From the NCBI RefSeq assembly GCF_000820505.1, contig NZ_JWJD01000001.1:761811-825810 (forward strand): a stretch of 64,000 nt of DNA, read 5' to 3'. Position 1 is the first letter of the stretch, and each line of letters starts with the position of its first letter. The position numbers and the translations under genes were made by a program. This DNA is from Geoalkalibacter ferrihydriticus DSM 17813 (GTDB lineage: Bacteria; Desulfobacterota; Desulfuromonadia; Desulfuromonadales; Geoalkalibacteraceae). Below are positions 1-8,388 of the stretch, in pieces. The notes under the pieces were generated by a model. The model had not been told where the DNA came from, ran no database searches, and saw nothing but the letters and a program-made list of their open reading frames with translations.

Positions 1-283
1 TCATGGGGCCCATGAGAGGCGCGAGCAGTGCGACCAGGTGCTGATTGGCAAAGGTTTTCAGCCCGACCAGGGCCAGATCGACTGTCCCCATCTCGGCCGG
101 GTCGCGAAAACCCTTCACCCGATCCAGGTGAAAGTCACCCTTGGGCGAGGAGACACTGAGACCCTTGCGGGTGATGGCATCGAAATCGCGGCGCAGCAGA
201 AAGCGCACCTCGTGACCGGCGCGTTGCAGCAGGGCGCCGTAGTAGAGGCCGAGGGCCCCGGAGCCGATAATGCCAATGGTCAT
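1..283 (-). CDS. panE: 2-dehydropantoate 2-reductase, N-terminal part (runs off the window)
   Basis: The reverse strand from 283 encodes about 94 residues beginning MTIGIIGSGALGLYYGALLQ, a Rossmann dinucleotide-binding start with GxGxxG at residues 7-12, followed by the basic stretch expected for NADPH. The rest of the gene lies left of the window. The layout (N-terminal GxGALG, then a region rich in charged and hydrophobic residues ending near LVGLKTF) is that of the ketopantoate reductase PanE/ApbA family, which makes pantoate for pantothenate and CoA synthesis in the cytoplasm. A GGGGAGAA ribosome-binding site about seven bases upstream supports this start. It is divergent from carD. Another 2-dehydropantoate reductase-like oxidoreductase is possible because the catalytic lysine region is not visible. 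Confidence 0.8.
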   Translation of the reverse strand, partial: MTIGIIGSGALGLYYGALLQRAGHEVRFLLRRDFDAITRKGLSVSSPKGDFHLDRVKGFRDPAEMGTVDLALVGLKTFANQHLVALLAPLMGPM

Positions 284-457
284 GAAGAAATTCTCCCCGA
301 TTCAGGTTTAAAGGTTGTGCCGGTGGATGAATATACTATCCGGCTCGGCGGTCGGCGAACAAGTCCCCAATTCACCCGGTTGCCCCTCCTCCTTCTCCCT
401 GGCAAAAAAGCCTTAACTACGTCGCACAGTTAGACATTTCGCCAGCGCATCCCGGCC

Positions 458-486
458 TTGACCGCAGAGCGCAGTTGTGGTATCTT
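458..486 (+). promoter_or_regulatory. Probable sigma70-type promoter of carD
   Basis: TTGACC at 458-463 and TATCTT at 481-486 are separated by 17 bases. Transcription from here would give a leader of about 20 bases before the ATG at 515, which argues against reading the gene from the in-frame TTG at 458. Confidence 0.5.
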
Positions 487-514
487 CATTACTTCGCAAA
501 GGGAGGCGTTGCCC

Positions 515-994
515 ATGTTTAAGATCGGTGATATGGCGGTTTATCCGACCCAGGGTGTTGGGGTGATTGAGTCCATCGAGGCGAAGGAATTTCAGGGCCA
601 GAAGCTCGAATTCTACATTCTGCGTATCGTCGACAGCGACATGACCATCATGGTTCCGGTGAACAATTGCCACTCCGTGGGGCTGCGTTGCCTGGTCGAC
701 AGCGATACGGTGGACTCCATTTATGGAGTCTTGGAAAATGCCGCGCCCGGCGGCCCGGTTGCCTCCTGGAGCCGTCGTCAGCGGGAATATCACGACAAGA
801 TCAAGTCCGGCGACCTGTTCGAGGTGGCGGCCGTGTTGCGTGATCTCTACCAGATTCGCTGCGACAAGGAATTGTCCTACGGTGAGAAAAAAGTTCTCGA
901 GCAGGCGCAGAAACTTCTCATCAAAGAAATCGCCTTTGCTCAGGGCGCCGAAGAACAGACTGTCTATCAGCGCATTGAAAAGATTTTCCACTGA
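515..994 (+). CDS. carD: CarD/CdnL-family RNA polymerase-binding transcription factor
   Basis: The 159-residue protein starts MFKIGDMAVYPTQGVGVIES, the Tudor-like RNA polymerase beta-binding domain shared with the TRCF interaction domain. It ends in the alpha-helical domain, with SWSRRQREYHDKIKSGD and a YGEKK segment, that contacts the upstream edge of the transcription bubble in this family. Family members bind RNAP beta and stabilise open complexes at many promoters. The ATG at 515 has GGGAGG eight bases upstream; the frame stays open back to a TTG at 458, but that lies inside the likely -35 box. It stands directly before ispD, a neighbourhood common in related bacteria (established knowledge, not checked here). 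Confidence 0.92.
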   Translation: MFKIGDMAVYPTQGVGVIESIEAKEFQGQKLEFYILRIVDSDMTIMVPVNNCHSVGLRCLVDSDTVDSIYGVLENAAPGGPVASWSRRQREYHDKIKSGDLFEVAAVLRDLYQIRCDKELSYGEKKVLEQAQKLLIKEIAFAQGAEEQTVYQRIEKIFH

Positions 995-1098
995 TTAGCC
1001 CCCGGCGCTGCCTCTGCCCGCGCCGGTAGCTCCTGTAGATACCCTGGTCCGAGGTCGGTCCTGCCCGATCCTCGGATGTCGTTCGTCCCTGGAGAGCC

Positions 1099-1794
1099 AT
1101 GACCGCCACCGTGCTGATTCCCGCCGCCGGCATGGGCCGACGCATGGGCGCCGACATCAACAAGCAGTATCTGCAATTGGCGGGACGCCCGATCCTGGCG
1201 CACACCCTGTCTCTGTTCGACCAATCCCCCCACGTGCATCGCATCATCGTTATTTCCCCCGCCGACGAAATCGACTATTGTCGTCGGGAGGTCGTCGTGC
1301 GCCTGGGGCTGCGCAAGGTCGAGGCGATCATTGCCGGCGGCGCCGAGCGGCAGGATTCGGTGCGTAACGGTCTGCGCTATCTCGGTGAGGCGGAGCAGGG
1401 CGTGGTGCTGATCCATGACGGTGTGCGCCCCTTTTTTCCGGCGCGTTTGATTCAGCCGGTCATCGCCGCGGCGGCTGAGATCGGAGGCTGCGTGGTGGGG
1501 GTGCAGGTCAAGGACACGGTGAAGGAGGTCGTCGACGGGCGCATTCGTGCGACCCCGGACCGCAGCCGCCTGTGGCTGGCCCAGACGCCCCAGGCGTTCT
1601 CCTGCGCCCTGGTGCGCACCGCCCATGAACAGGCTTTCGCCGAAGGGTTTCGCGGCACCGACGACGCTTCGCTGGTGGAGCGGCTGGGCGCGCCCGTGGC
1701 CATGCTCGAGGGCAGCTATCGCAACATCAAGATCACCACGCCGGAAGACCTGCTGGTGGCCCAGGCATTTCTCTCCCAACAGGAGGCTCATTGA
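1099..1794 (+). CDS. ispD: 2-C-methyl-D-erythritol 4-phosphate cytidylyltransferase
   Basis: The 231-residue protein carries the IspD signature: [10 protein letters not shown] at residues 8-17 with the NKQ triad at 21-23 (CTP and phosphate binding), HDGVRPF from residue 107, the AQTPQAF segment, and a C-terminal ITTPEDL. It joins CTP and methylerythritol phosphate in the non-mevalonate isoprenoid pathway in the cytoplasm. Length matches the family. The stop overlaps the start region of ispF, so the two pathway genes are probably translationally coupled. The gap from carD is about 100 bases with no clear terminator, so carD and ispD could share a transcript. Confidence 0.97.
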   Translation: MTATVLIPAAGMGRRMGADINKQYLQLAGRPILAHTLSLFDQSPHVHRIIVISPADEIDYCRREVVVRLGLRKVEAIIAGGAERQDSVRNGLRYLGEAEQGVVLIHDGVRPFFPARLIQPVIAAAAEIGGCVVGVQVKDTVKEVVDGRIRATPDRSRLWLAQTPQAFSCALVRTAHEQAFAEGFRGTDDASLVERLGAPVAMLEGSYRNIKITTPEDLLVAQAFLSQQEAH

Positions 1795-1796
1795 TC

Positions 1797-2297
1797 ATGT
1801 TTCGTATCGGGCAGGGTTATGACGTGCATCGCCTGACCAAAGAGCGCCGCCTGGTCCTCGGCGGTGTCGAGATCCCCTATGGACTCGGGCTGCTCGGTCA
1901 TTCCGACGCCGATGTGCTGCTGCATGCCATCTGTGACGCGGTGCTCGGTGCCCTGGGCGAGGGCGACATCGGTCGCCATTTTCCCGACAGCGATCCGGCT
2001 TACCGCGGAATTTCAAGCCTCAAACTCCTGCGTGAGGTGATGAGCCTGGCGGCCGCCAAGGGGTACCGCCTCGGCAATCTGGATGCGACGGTGGTCGCCC
2101 AGGCGCCGCGCCTTGCCCCGCATATCCGCAAGATGGTGGAAGCCATCGCCGAGGCCTGCGGCGCCGATTTGAGCCGCATCAACGTCAAGGCCACGACGAC
2201 CGAGGAACTCGGTTTTGAAGGGCGCGGTGAAGGAATCAGCGCCCAGGCCGTGGTGCTGCTGGAAAAAATCACCGTGAACGAAGAATTCGATATCTGA
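1797..2297 (+). CDS. ispF: 2-C-methyl-D-erythritol 2,4-cyclodiphosphate synthase
   Basis: The 166-residue protein has the metal ligands D9 and H11 in [19 protein letters not shown] from residue 34 giving the third ligand H43, the flexible DSDPAYRG loop, and the conserved [17 protein letters not shown] near the C-terminus. It forms MEcPP with release of CMP, two steps after IspD. The ATG at 1797 is preferred because AGGAGG at 1781-1786 lies ten bases upstream; the TTG at 1791, in the same frame, would leave only four. It is a separate protein here, not the IspDF fusion seen in some proteobacteria. Confidence 0.97.
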   Translation: MFRIGQGYDVHRLTKERRLVLGGVEIPYGLGLLGHSDADVLLHAICDAVLGALGEGDIGRHFPDSDPAYRGISSLKLLREVMSLAAAKGYRLGNLDATVVAQAPRLAPHIRKMVEAIAEACGADLSRINVKATTTEELGFEGRGEGISAQAVVLLEKITVNEEFDI

Positions 2298-2350
2298 GCG
2301 GGCGTTAAGCCCTCTATTTTCCCTGAAAGGACGCGCAGGTTTTCACTGAT

Positions 2351-4051
2351 ATGAGCACCCCTGAGAAGACCCCGGCCCCAACCAATTTCATCCGCAACCT
2401 CATCGACGCCGATCTTGCCGCCGGTTTGCGTTCCGAGGTGATCACCCGCTTTCCCCCCGAACCCAACGGCTATCTGCATATCGGACATGCCAAGGCGATC
2501 TGCCTCAATTTTGGCTTGGCCGCCGATTACCGGGGGCGCTGTCACCTGCGCATGGACGACACCAACCCGGAAAAGGAAAGCGTCGAATACGCCGAGGCGA
2601 TCAAGGATGCGGTACGCTGGCTGGGTTTTGAGTGGGGCGCGCATCTGTATTACGCTTCCGATTACTACGAGCAGCTTTATCTGTGGGCTGAAGAGTTGAT
2701 CCGCCGCGAATGCGCCTATGTCGACAGCCTGGATGCCGAGGAGATGCGGGCCCATCGCGGCACCCTCACCGAGCCCGGCCAGGATAGCCCCGACCGCAAC
2801 CGGCCGGCGGCCGAAAGTCTCGCGCTGTTTCGGCGTATGCGTGCCGGCGAATTTCCCGACGGCGCCTACACGCTGCGCGCACGCATCGATATGGCCGCGC
2901 CCAACATGAACCTGCGCGATCCGGTCATCTACCGCATTCAGCGTCATCACCACTACCGCATGGGGGATGCCTGGTGTATCTATCCCATGTACGACTATGC
3001 GCATCCCCTGAGCGATGCCATTGAAGGCATCACCCACAGCCTGTGCACCCTCGAATTCGAGGATCACCGTCCCCTTTATGACTGGTTTCTGGAAAAACTC
3101 GCCGACTGCGTTCCCGCGCGCCCGCGCCAGATCGAATTCGCGCGTCTCAATCTCAGCTACACCCTGATGAGCAAGCGCCGTTTGCTCGAATTGGTGCGCG
3201 AGGGACATGTCGCGGGCTGGGACGACCCGCGCATGCCGACGCTGGTCGGCCTGCGCCGGCGCGGATTCCCCGCGGCGGCGATCCGCACCTTCTGCGAGCG
3301 CATCGGGGTGGGCAAGAGCGACAGCTGGATCGACATGAGCGTGCTTGAAGATTGCGTGCGCGAAGACCTCAACGCCCACGCCTCGCGCGCACTGGCGGTG
3401 TTCAATCCCCTCAAGGTGGTCCTCACGGACTATCCCGAGGACCGCGAGGAGTTTTTCGAGGCCGCCAACCATCCGCAAAAACCCGAGGCCGGCAGCCGTC
3501 AGGTGCCCTTTTGTCGCGAATTCTACATTGAGCGCGATGACTTCATGGAAGATCCGCCGAAAAAATTTTTCCGCCTTGCTCCAGGGCGCGAGGTGCGCCT
3601 GCGCTTTGGGTACATCATTCGTTGCGACGAGGTGGTCAGGGATCCGGCCAGCGGTGAAATCGTCGAGCTGCGGTGCAGTCACGACCCGAGCACCCGGGGC
3701 GCCAATCCCGCCGACGGACGCAAGGTCAAAGGCACTATTCACTGGGTCTCGGCGCGTCATGCCGAACGCGCCGAGGTACGGCTCTATGATCGCCTGTTCG
3801 CGGTTCCCACTCCCGGCGCCGGGCGCGAGGGCCGTGACTGGCGCGCCGATCTCAATCCCGCGAGTCTCACCACCCTGGAGGCTCTCATCGAACCGGGCCT
3901 GGCGCAGATCCCCGGCGCCGCCCAGGTGCAATTCGAGCGCATCGGCTATTTTTACGTCGATCCCCACGACAGCGCGCCCGGCCGCCCCGTGTTCAACCGC
4001 ACCGCGACCCTGCGCGACTCCTGGGCCAAGCTCGAGCTTGGCGGCAGCTGA
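2351..4051 (+). CDS. glnS: Glutamine--tRNA ligase
   Basis: The 566-residue class I synthetase has PPEPNGYLHIGHAK with the HIGH box at residues 43-46, the GlnRS-type RMDDTNPEKE segment, MSK at 273-275 as the KMSKS equivalent, and a C-terminal anticodon-binding beta-barrel region that includes the typical KGTIHWVSA stretch. It charges tRNA-Gln directly, so direct aminoacylation is available here in addition to any GatCAB route. Length agrees with bacterial GlnRS. The ribosome-binding site is weak (AGG about eleven bases before the ATG). It follows ispF after 53 bases and precedes the chemotaxis operon after 19 bases, which implies read-through into the che genes. Confidence 0.96.
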   Translation: MSTPEKTPAPTNFIRNLIDADLAAGLRSEVITRFPPEPNGYLHIGHAKAICLNFGLAADYRGRCHLRMDDTNPEKESVEYAEAIKDAVRWLGFEWGAHLYYASDYYEQLYLWAEELIRRECAYVDSLDAEEMRAHRGTLTEPGQDSPDRNRPAAESLALFRRMRAGEFPDGAYTLRARIDMAAPNMNLRDPVIYRIQRHHHYRMGDAWCIYPMYDYAHPLSDAIEGITHSLCTLEFEDHRPLYDWFLEKLADCVPARPRQIEFARLNLSYTLMSKRRLLELVREGHVAGWDDPRMPTLVGLRRRGFPAAAIRTFCERIGVGKSDSWIDMSVLEDCVREDLNAHASRALAVFNPLKVVLTDYPEDREEFFEAANHPQKPEAGSRQVPFCREFYIERDDFMEDPPKKFFRLAPGREVRLRFGYIIRCDEVVRDPASGEIVELRCSHDPSTRGANPADGRKVKGTIHWVSARHAERAEVRLYDRLFAVPTPGAGREGRDWRADLNPASLTTLEALIEPGLAQIPGAAQVQFERIGYFYVDPHDSAPGRPVFNRTATLRDSWAKLELGGS

Positions 4052-4070
4052 GGGAGCAGGGGGCGGGAGT

Positions 4071-5933
4071 ATGGGAGGGACTGAGAACCGCAACAGGCCC
4101 GTGCGGGTGTGGATCGCCGAAACACCCAGCGGCCTGTGCGGCGATCTTTTGCCGGCCCTGAATGCCGCTGGATTTGAAGTGCACTGCATTGCCGCCGGCG
4201 ATGCGCCTTTGCCGCCGGTGCGGGCCACGGATTGCGACGTGTTGATCCTCGGCATCGAACTACCGAGCCCCCAGGGGCTTGAGCGGCTGCGGCGCTTTGA
4301 ATGCGGCCGCCTCAGTCGGCAGGTGCCGGTCATCGTCGTCGCCGATCGGCCCGAGCTTGAATATGAGCTGCCCGATGCCTTCGATTTTCTCAACTCTCCC
4401 GTCGATCTGCCGCGCCTGCTTGCAGGAATCAGGCGGGCCGGAAGCATGCACCGCCTCGAGCTGGGGGCATTGCAGCCCCTTGAGGATTTGGATCTGGGTT
4501 TGTTTCAGAATTTTCTCGTGCAGCACAGCGGCCTGCATTTCGACCAACGCAACCTGCGCATTCTGCAGCATGGATTGACACGCCGCATGCGCGCCCTGGG
4601 GCTCAGGACCTATCGCGAGTACTTCGCGCATCTGGAAACCTTCCGCGAGTCGCGCCGGGAACTCAAAAAACTGCTCAGCCTGCTGACGGTCGGCGAGACC
4701 TATTTCTTTCGCTATCTGGCTCACTTTGAAGCTCTGCGCCATCAGCTGCTGCCGGAACTCATTGAGCGCAACCGCGAGCGGCGCAGCCTGCGGCTGTGGT
4801 CGGCGGGCTGCTCCACGGGAGAGGAGCCTTATTCTCTGGCGATTCTGCTGCGCACCCATTTTCCGCAGCTGCGCGACTGGAATCTGCGAATTCTCGCCAC
4901 CGACATCAATCACCGCGCCCTCAATCAGGCGCGGCAAGGCGTCTATGGGCCGCGCTCTCTGCGGGTGACCGATCCCGCCCTGGTCAACACCTGGTTTGAG
5001 CCGCGCGGCCATGAGTTTGTTCTCGACCCGAGAATTCGCGAAATGGTCGATTTTCGCTATCTCAACCTGCAGACCGGATGCTATCCGGATGCGCGCGAAG
5101 ATATCGCCGACTTCGACATTATTTTTTGTCGCAACGTGCTGATCTATTTTCGCCAGGCAACCAGCCGCAAGGTCGTCGCGGGTTTTGCCCGCTCCCTGGC
5201 GCCGGCCGGCAGCCTGTTTCTCGGCCATGCCGAAACCCTGGTGCACCTGTCCCAGGAGTTCAGGCGTGAAACTTACCAGCGCAATTTTTATTACCGGTTG
5301 CCCGCCGCCGCCCAGTTGGCGGTTGAGACCCCCGCGCCGGGAGAGACCCCGGCTGTTTTGCAACCGAATTCCTCCCCGGCCCCGTGCACGCAGGCCCAGG
5401 AGAGCGCCCCGCAGCCCGCGTCTTTCGACGTGAACGAACTCTATCAGCGCGGTCTCGAAGCCTTTCACCGCGAAGAATTCGCCGTTGCCGAAGCCTGCTT
5501 CGCGCAAATTCTTGCAGCGGATGAGCGGCATTGCGGTGCCCTGGTCGGAAGCGGTTTTGTTTTTGCCAATCGCGGCGACCTTGCCCAGGCGCGCACCTGC
5601 TGCGAGCGGGCCCTCGAGGCTGATGATCTCAGCGCCCAAGCCTATTTCCTCAAGGGCTTGCTGCTGGAACTTGAAGAATGCTGGCACGAGGCGCGCGAAG
5701 AGTATCGTAAGGCGTTGCTCATCGATCTGGATTTCATCATGCCGCATTTTCATCTGGGCGCAATTTACGAGCGCCTCGGCCAGGCGGCCGCCGCTCGCCG
5801 TGAAATCCGCAACAGTCTGCGGCTTCTGGAGCGGCTGCCCAACGAAACCCTGGTGCCCCTGTCGGGAGGGCTGACCCGCGAGGTTTTTCTTGAAGTCTGC
5901 CGCGACCATCTCGATCAGTTGCCACCAACCTGA
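4071..5933 (+). CDS. cheR: CheR methyltransferase with N-terminal pseudoreceiver and C-terminal TPRs
   Basis: A 620-residue fusion. Residues 1-125 look like a response-regulator fold, but the phospho-acceptor position in DVLILGIELP is Gly and the acidic pair of strand 1 is replaced by Glu-Thr, so it should not be phosphorylated. CheR follows: its N-terminal helical part starts near 136, the SAM site [18 protein letters not shown] near 242 and FCRNVLIYF near 352. TPR-like helical repeats lie at about 454-590, with the segments LYQRGLEAFHREEF, AYFLKGLLLELEE and PHFHLGAIYERLG. CheR methylates receptor glutamates; TPR-bearing CheRs are known and the TPRs probably bind partners. The ATG at 4071 has GGCGGGAG just upstream. 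It is the first gene of che operon 1. Confidence 0.9.
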   Translation: MGGTENRNRPVRVWIAETPSGLCGDLLPALNAAGFEVHCIAAGDAPLPPVRATDCDVLILGIELPSPQGLERLRRFECGRLSRQVPVIVVADRPELEYELPDAFDFLNSPVDLPRLLAGIRRAGSMHRLELGALQPLEDLDLGLFQNFLVQHSGLHFDQRNLRILQHGLTRRMRALGLRTYREYFAHLETFRESRRELKKLLSLLTVGETYFFRYLAHFEALRHQLLPELIERNRERRSLRLWSAGCSTGEEPYSLAILLRTHFPQLRDWNLRILATDINHRALNQARQGVYGPRSLRVTDPALVNTWFEPRGHEFVLDPRIREMVDFRYLNLQTGCYPDAREDIADFDIIFCRNVLIYFRQATSRKVVAGFARSLAPAGSLFLGHAETLVHLSQEFRRETYQRNFYYRLPAAAQLAVETPAPGETPAVLQPNSSPAPCTQAQESAPQPASFDVNELYQRGLEAFHREEFAVAEACFAQILAADERHCGALVGSGFVFANRGDLAQARTCCERALEADDLSAQAYFLKGLLLELEECWHEAREEYRKALLIDLDFIMPHFHLGAIYERLGQAAAARREIRNSLRLLERLPNETLVPLSGGLTREVFLEVCRDHLDQLPPT

Positions 5934-5945
5934 GGAGCCTGATGC

Positions 5946-6476
5946 ATGGCCGAGAAGTCCGACCCTTTGCAGGATATCCGCGCCGCCCTGGCTGCGGTGC
6001 GCGAGGATTACTGGCACAGCCTGGAGCAGCGTGACGCCGTGGACGCCGAGGCGATGCGTGAAGTGTTGGTCGTGCGTATGAACGCTGAATGGTTCGGCCT
6101 GCCCGGAGCCTGTGTTCGCGAGGTGCTGCGTGTGCCGCCCCTGGTGCGGGTCCCCGGCGCCGCGGCGCACATTGCCGGAATCATCAGCCTGCGCGGGGAA
6201 ATCCTCACCGTCACCGATCCGCGCGCCACGTTGGGAATGGCGGGCGTCGCCGGCGCCGCGCAAGGTCGCCTGGTGGTGGTCGGGGTCAATGAATTGTGCA
6301 CGGCCCTGCTGGTGGATGAGGTCCGCGACCTTCGCGCCATCGCCGAAGCCTGCGTTGAGTTGCCGAGCGAAAGCGAGGGGACCGCGCGGCCTTTTGTCCT
6401 CGGGCGCGTGCCCCAGGAAGAGGGTTTGGTCACTCTGCTGAATGTGGATTGGATTCTCAGCGGCGCGCGCGCGTAA
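5946..6476 (+). CDS. cheW: CheW-like scaffold protein
   Basis: A 176-residue protein with about 40 N-terminal residues before the CheW SH3-like double barrel, which is recognisable from MREVLVVRMNAEWFGLPG, the VREVLR segment, the signature IAGIISLRGEILTVTD and the final LLNVDWIL. CheW couples receptors to CheA in arrays at the inner membrane. The N-terminal extension is unusual in length and may be a linker. AGGAG overlapping the stop of the preceding cheR drives the start; the gap is 12 bases, so they are co-transcribed. An ATG at 5942 is out of frame. Confidence 0.93.
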   Translation: MAEKSDPLQDIRAALAAVREDYWHSLEQRDAVDAEAMREVLVVRMNAEWFGLPGACVREVLRVPPLVRVPGAAAHIAGIISLRGEILTVTDPRATLGMAGVAGAAQGRLVVVGVNELCTALLVDEVRDLRAIAEACVELPSESEGTARPFVLGRVPQEEGLVTLLNVDWILSGARA

Positions 6477-6596
6477 GTCGGGCGCGCGCCTGAACTTTTT
6501 TGGTGGCCCGGGAGCGCCCGACTCCTGCGCCGCCGTTGCTCTGACGGGTTGGCTACGGGCGCGGTTCGCAGCGCCCCCCTTCATGCGAGGTTGTAT

Positions 6597-8372
6597 ATGT
6601 TTTCATGGATCAGGAAAAGCATTTCCCTCAAGATCACCTTCTCGCTGGTGGTGGTGCTGGCGCTTCTGGCAAGCCTGTTCACCGCCATTGTCGTCCAGCA
6701 GCGCGGACAGGTGCTTAAGGAGCAGATGCAGACCAAGGCCCGTACCTTTGCCCTGGTTGGGGCCCGCGCCGTCGAGCAGATTCTTGAAGAGGCTCTGGCG
6801 AGCGGTCGTTTCACCCGCGCGGAGATTTTCGATACCGATTATCGCCGCATCACCGAGGGACCTCTGGCCCGTGCCCAGGTGGAAAAATATCATACCGCCT
6901 ACGACGCTTACCTCGATGCGCGCCTGCCCACCATTATCGATTCCCTTCTCGAAGAAGACCCCGGCGTGGTCTTTGCCATCCCCGTTGATCGCAACGGCTA
7001 CCTGCCTACCCACAACCGCCGCTACGCCCAGCCCCTGACCGGCGATCCCCAGCGCGATCTGCAAGCCAACCGCACCAAGCAGATGTTCAACGATCCCGTG
7101 GGTCTGCGCGCGGCGCGCTACGACGGCGGCGACGGCCAGGGTGTGCTGCACCAGGTCTATGAGCGCGACACGGGTGAAGTTCTGTGGGATATCAGCGTGC
7201 CGATTTACGTCGGCGGCAATCACTGGGGCGCTTTTCGACTGGGCTTTTCCATCGATGAAACCCAGCAGCAGGTCGCGAAACTGCGCAACCAGATCAGTTT
7301 TCTCATGCTGGGGCTGTTGGTGGTCGCCGCGCTGGCCATCTATTTTCTCGTGCGCCACCTGACTCAGCCGCTCAAGGCTCTGACCCGGAGCGCCGAGCGC
7401 ATTTCCCAGGGCCACGCCCAGGAGCTTATCCCGATCCGTTCCCAGGACGAAATCGGCAGTCTCGCCGAGGCGTTCAATCACATGACGCAAGTCATCCTGC
7501 ACAACCTCCAGGGAGAAATCGAGCGCAGCGGGCGCCTGATTCACAACGTAAAAGAGGCCGTTCTGCAACTCTCCTCGGCCTCCAACGAAATCATGGCCAT
7601 CACTTCGCAGCAATCCTCGGGGGCCAGCCAGCAGGCCGCTGCAGTGCACCAAGCGACCTCCACCGCCGAGGAGTTCGCCGCCACCGCCCGCCAGGTGGCG
7701 GAAAATGCCAAGCGTGTCGAGGGCTTGGCCGAGGACGCGGTGAAAGCCGGGCATCGGGGCAAGGCGGCGGTGGACGATGCCGGCGAGGGCATGGATCTGC
7801 TCCGCGATCAGGTCCAACAGATTGCCGAGGCCATGCTCGAACTCGGTGAAAATTCGCAAAAAATCGGCGGCATCGTCGATCTCATCGACGAAATCAGCGA
7901 CCAGACCAACCTGCTGGCCCTCAATGCCGCCATTGAGGCTGCCGGCGCCGGCGAAGCCGGGCGGCGCTTTTCCATTGTCGCAGGCGAGGTAAAGCGGCTT
8001 GCCGATCGCACCGCCGACGCGACGCGCCAGATCAACGGACTCATCGAGCAGATTCAGAAATCAACCAACGCCACCATCGTGCAGACCGAAGAGGGCACGA
8101 AAAAGCTCGACAACGCCAACAGGCGGGTGGCGCGCATCGCTGAGTCCCTCGACAAGATCATTGCCGGCATCGACGAAACAACCACGGCGGCGCGCGACAT
8201 CAAGGTGTCCACTCAGCACCAGTTTTCCGCCAGCGAGCAGATGACGGAAACCATCAGCGAGGTGCGTGATGTCGCCTCCCAGGTGGCGACCAGCGCCGAG
8301 GAAACCGCCCATTCCGTCGCCGAACTCAACGAGCTGGCCGAACGCCTCAAACAGTTGGTCGAGGAACCCTGA
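6597..8372 (+). CDS. Methyl-accepting chemotaxis protein with periplasmic sensor domain
   Basis: The 591-residue receptor has a first membrane helix at about 12-32, a periplasmic domain of about 200 residues, a second helix near 231-252, HAMP near 253-305, and the signalling domain with its hairpin tip [20 protein letters not shown] near residue 428. The periplasmic part has the pattern NRTKQMFNDPVGLRAARY followed by YERDTGEVLWDISVPIYVGG, which suggests a Cache/Tll0287-like fold; the ligand cannot be deduced. There is no C-terminal NWETF-type tether for CheR or CheB. The ATG at 6597 has GCGAGG six bases upstream; a TTG 48 bases earlier is in frame but has no such site. Confidence 0.92.
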   Translation: MFSWIRKSISLKITFSLVVVLALLASLFTAIVVQQRGQVLKEQMQTKARTFALVGARAVEQILEEALASGRFTRAEIFDTDYRRITEGPLARAQVEKYHTAYDAYLDARLPTIIDSLLEEDPGVVFAIPVDRNGYLPTHNRRYAQPLTGDPQRDLQANRTKQMFNDPVGLRAARYDGGDGQGVLHQVYERDTGEVLWDISVPIYVGGNHWGAFRLGFSIDETQQQVAKLRNQISFLMLGLLVVAALAIYFLVRHLTQPLKALTRSAERISQGHAQELIPIRSQDEIGSLAEAFNHMTQVILHNLQGEIERSGRLIHNVKEAVLQLSSASNEIMAITSQQSSGASQQAAAVHQATSTAEEFAATARQVAENAKRVEGLAEDAVKAGHRGKAAVDDAGEGMDLLRDQVQQIAEAMLELGENSQKIGGIVDLIDEISDQTNLLALNAAIEAAGAGEAGRRFSIVAGEVKRLADRTADATRQINGLIEQIQKSTNATIVQTEEGTKKLDNANRRVARIAESLDKIIAGIDETTTAARDIKVSTQHQFSASEQMTETISEVRDVASQVATSAEETAHSVAELNELAERLKQLVEEP

Positions 8373-8388
8373 GCGGAAATCATCTGCC

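Noticed and set aside
3345..4070. Upstream extension of the first cheR frame into glnS
   Set aside because: This part is an out-of-frame reading of glnS; the ATG at 4071 has a good ribosome-binding site and begins the pseudoreceiver.
2000..4447. Long minus-strand open frame (815 codons) opposite ispF and glnS
   Set aside because: It is a codon-bias shadow in GC-rich DNA: both plus-strand genes have complete family motifs, and the antisense translation has no recognisable domain.
4260..6584. Long minus-strand frame (774 codons) opposite cheR and cheW
   Set aside because: Antisense shadow; low-complexity Arg/Gln/Ala-rich translation, no start signal, no family features.
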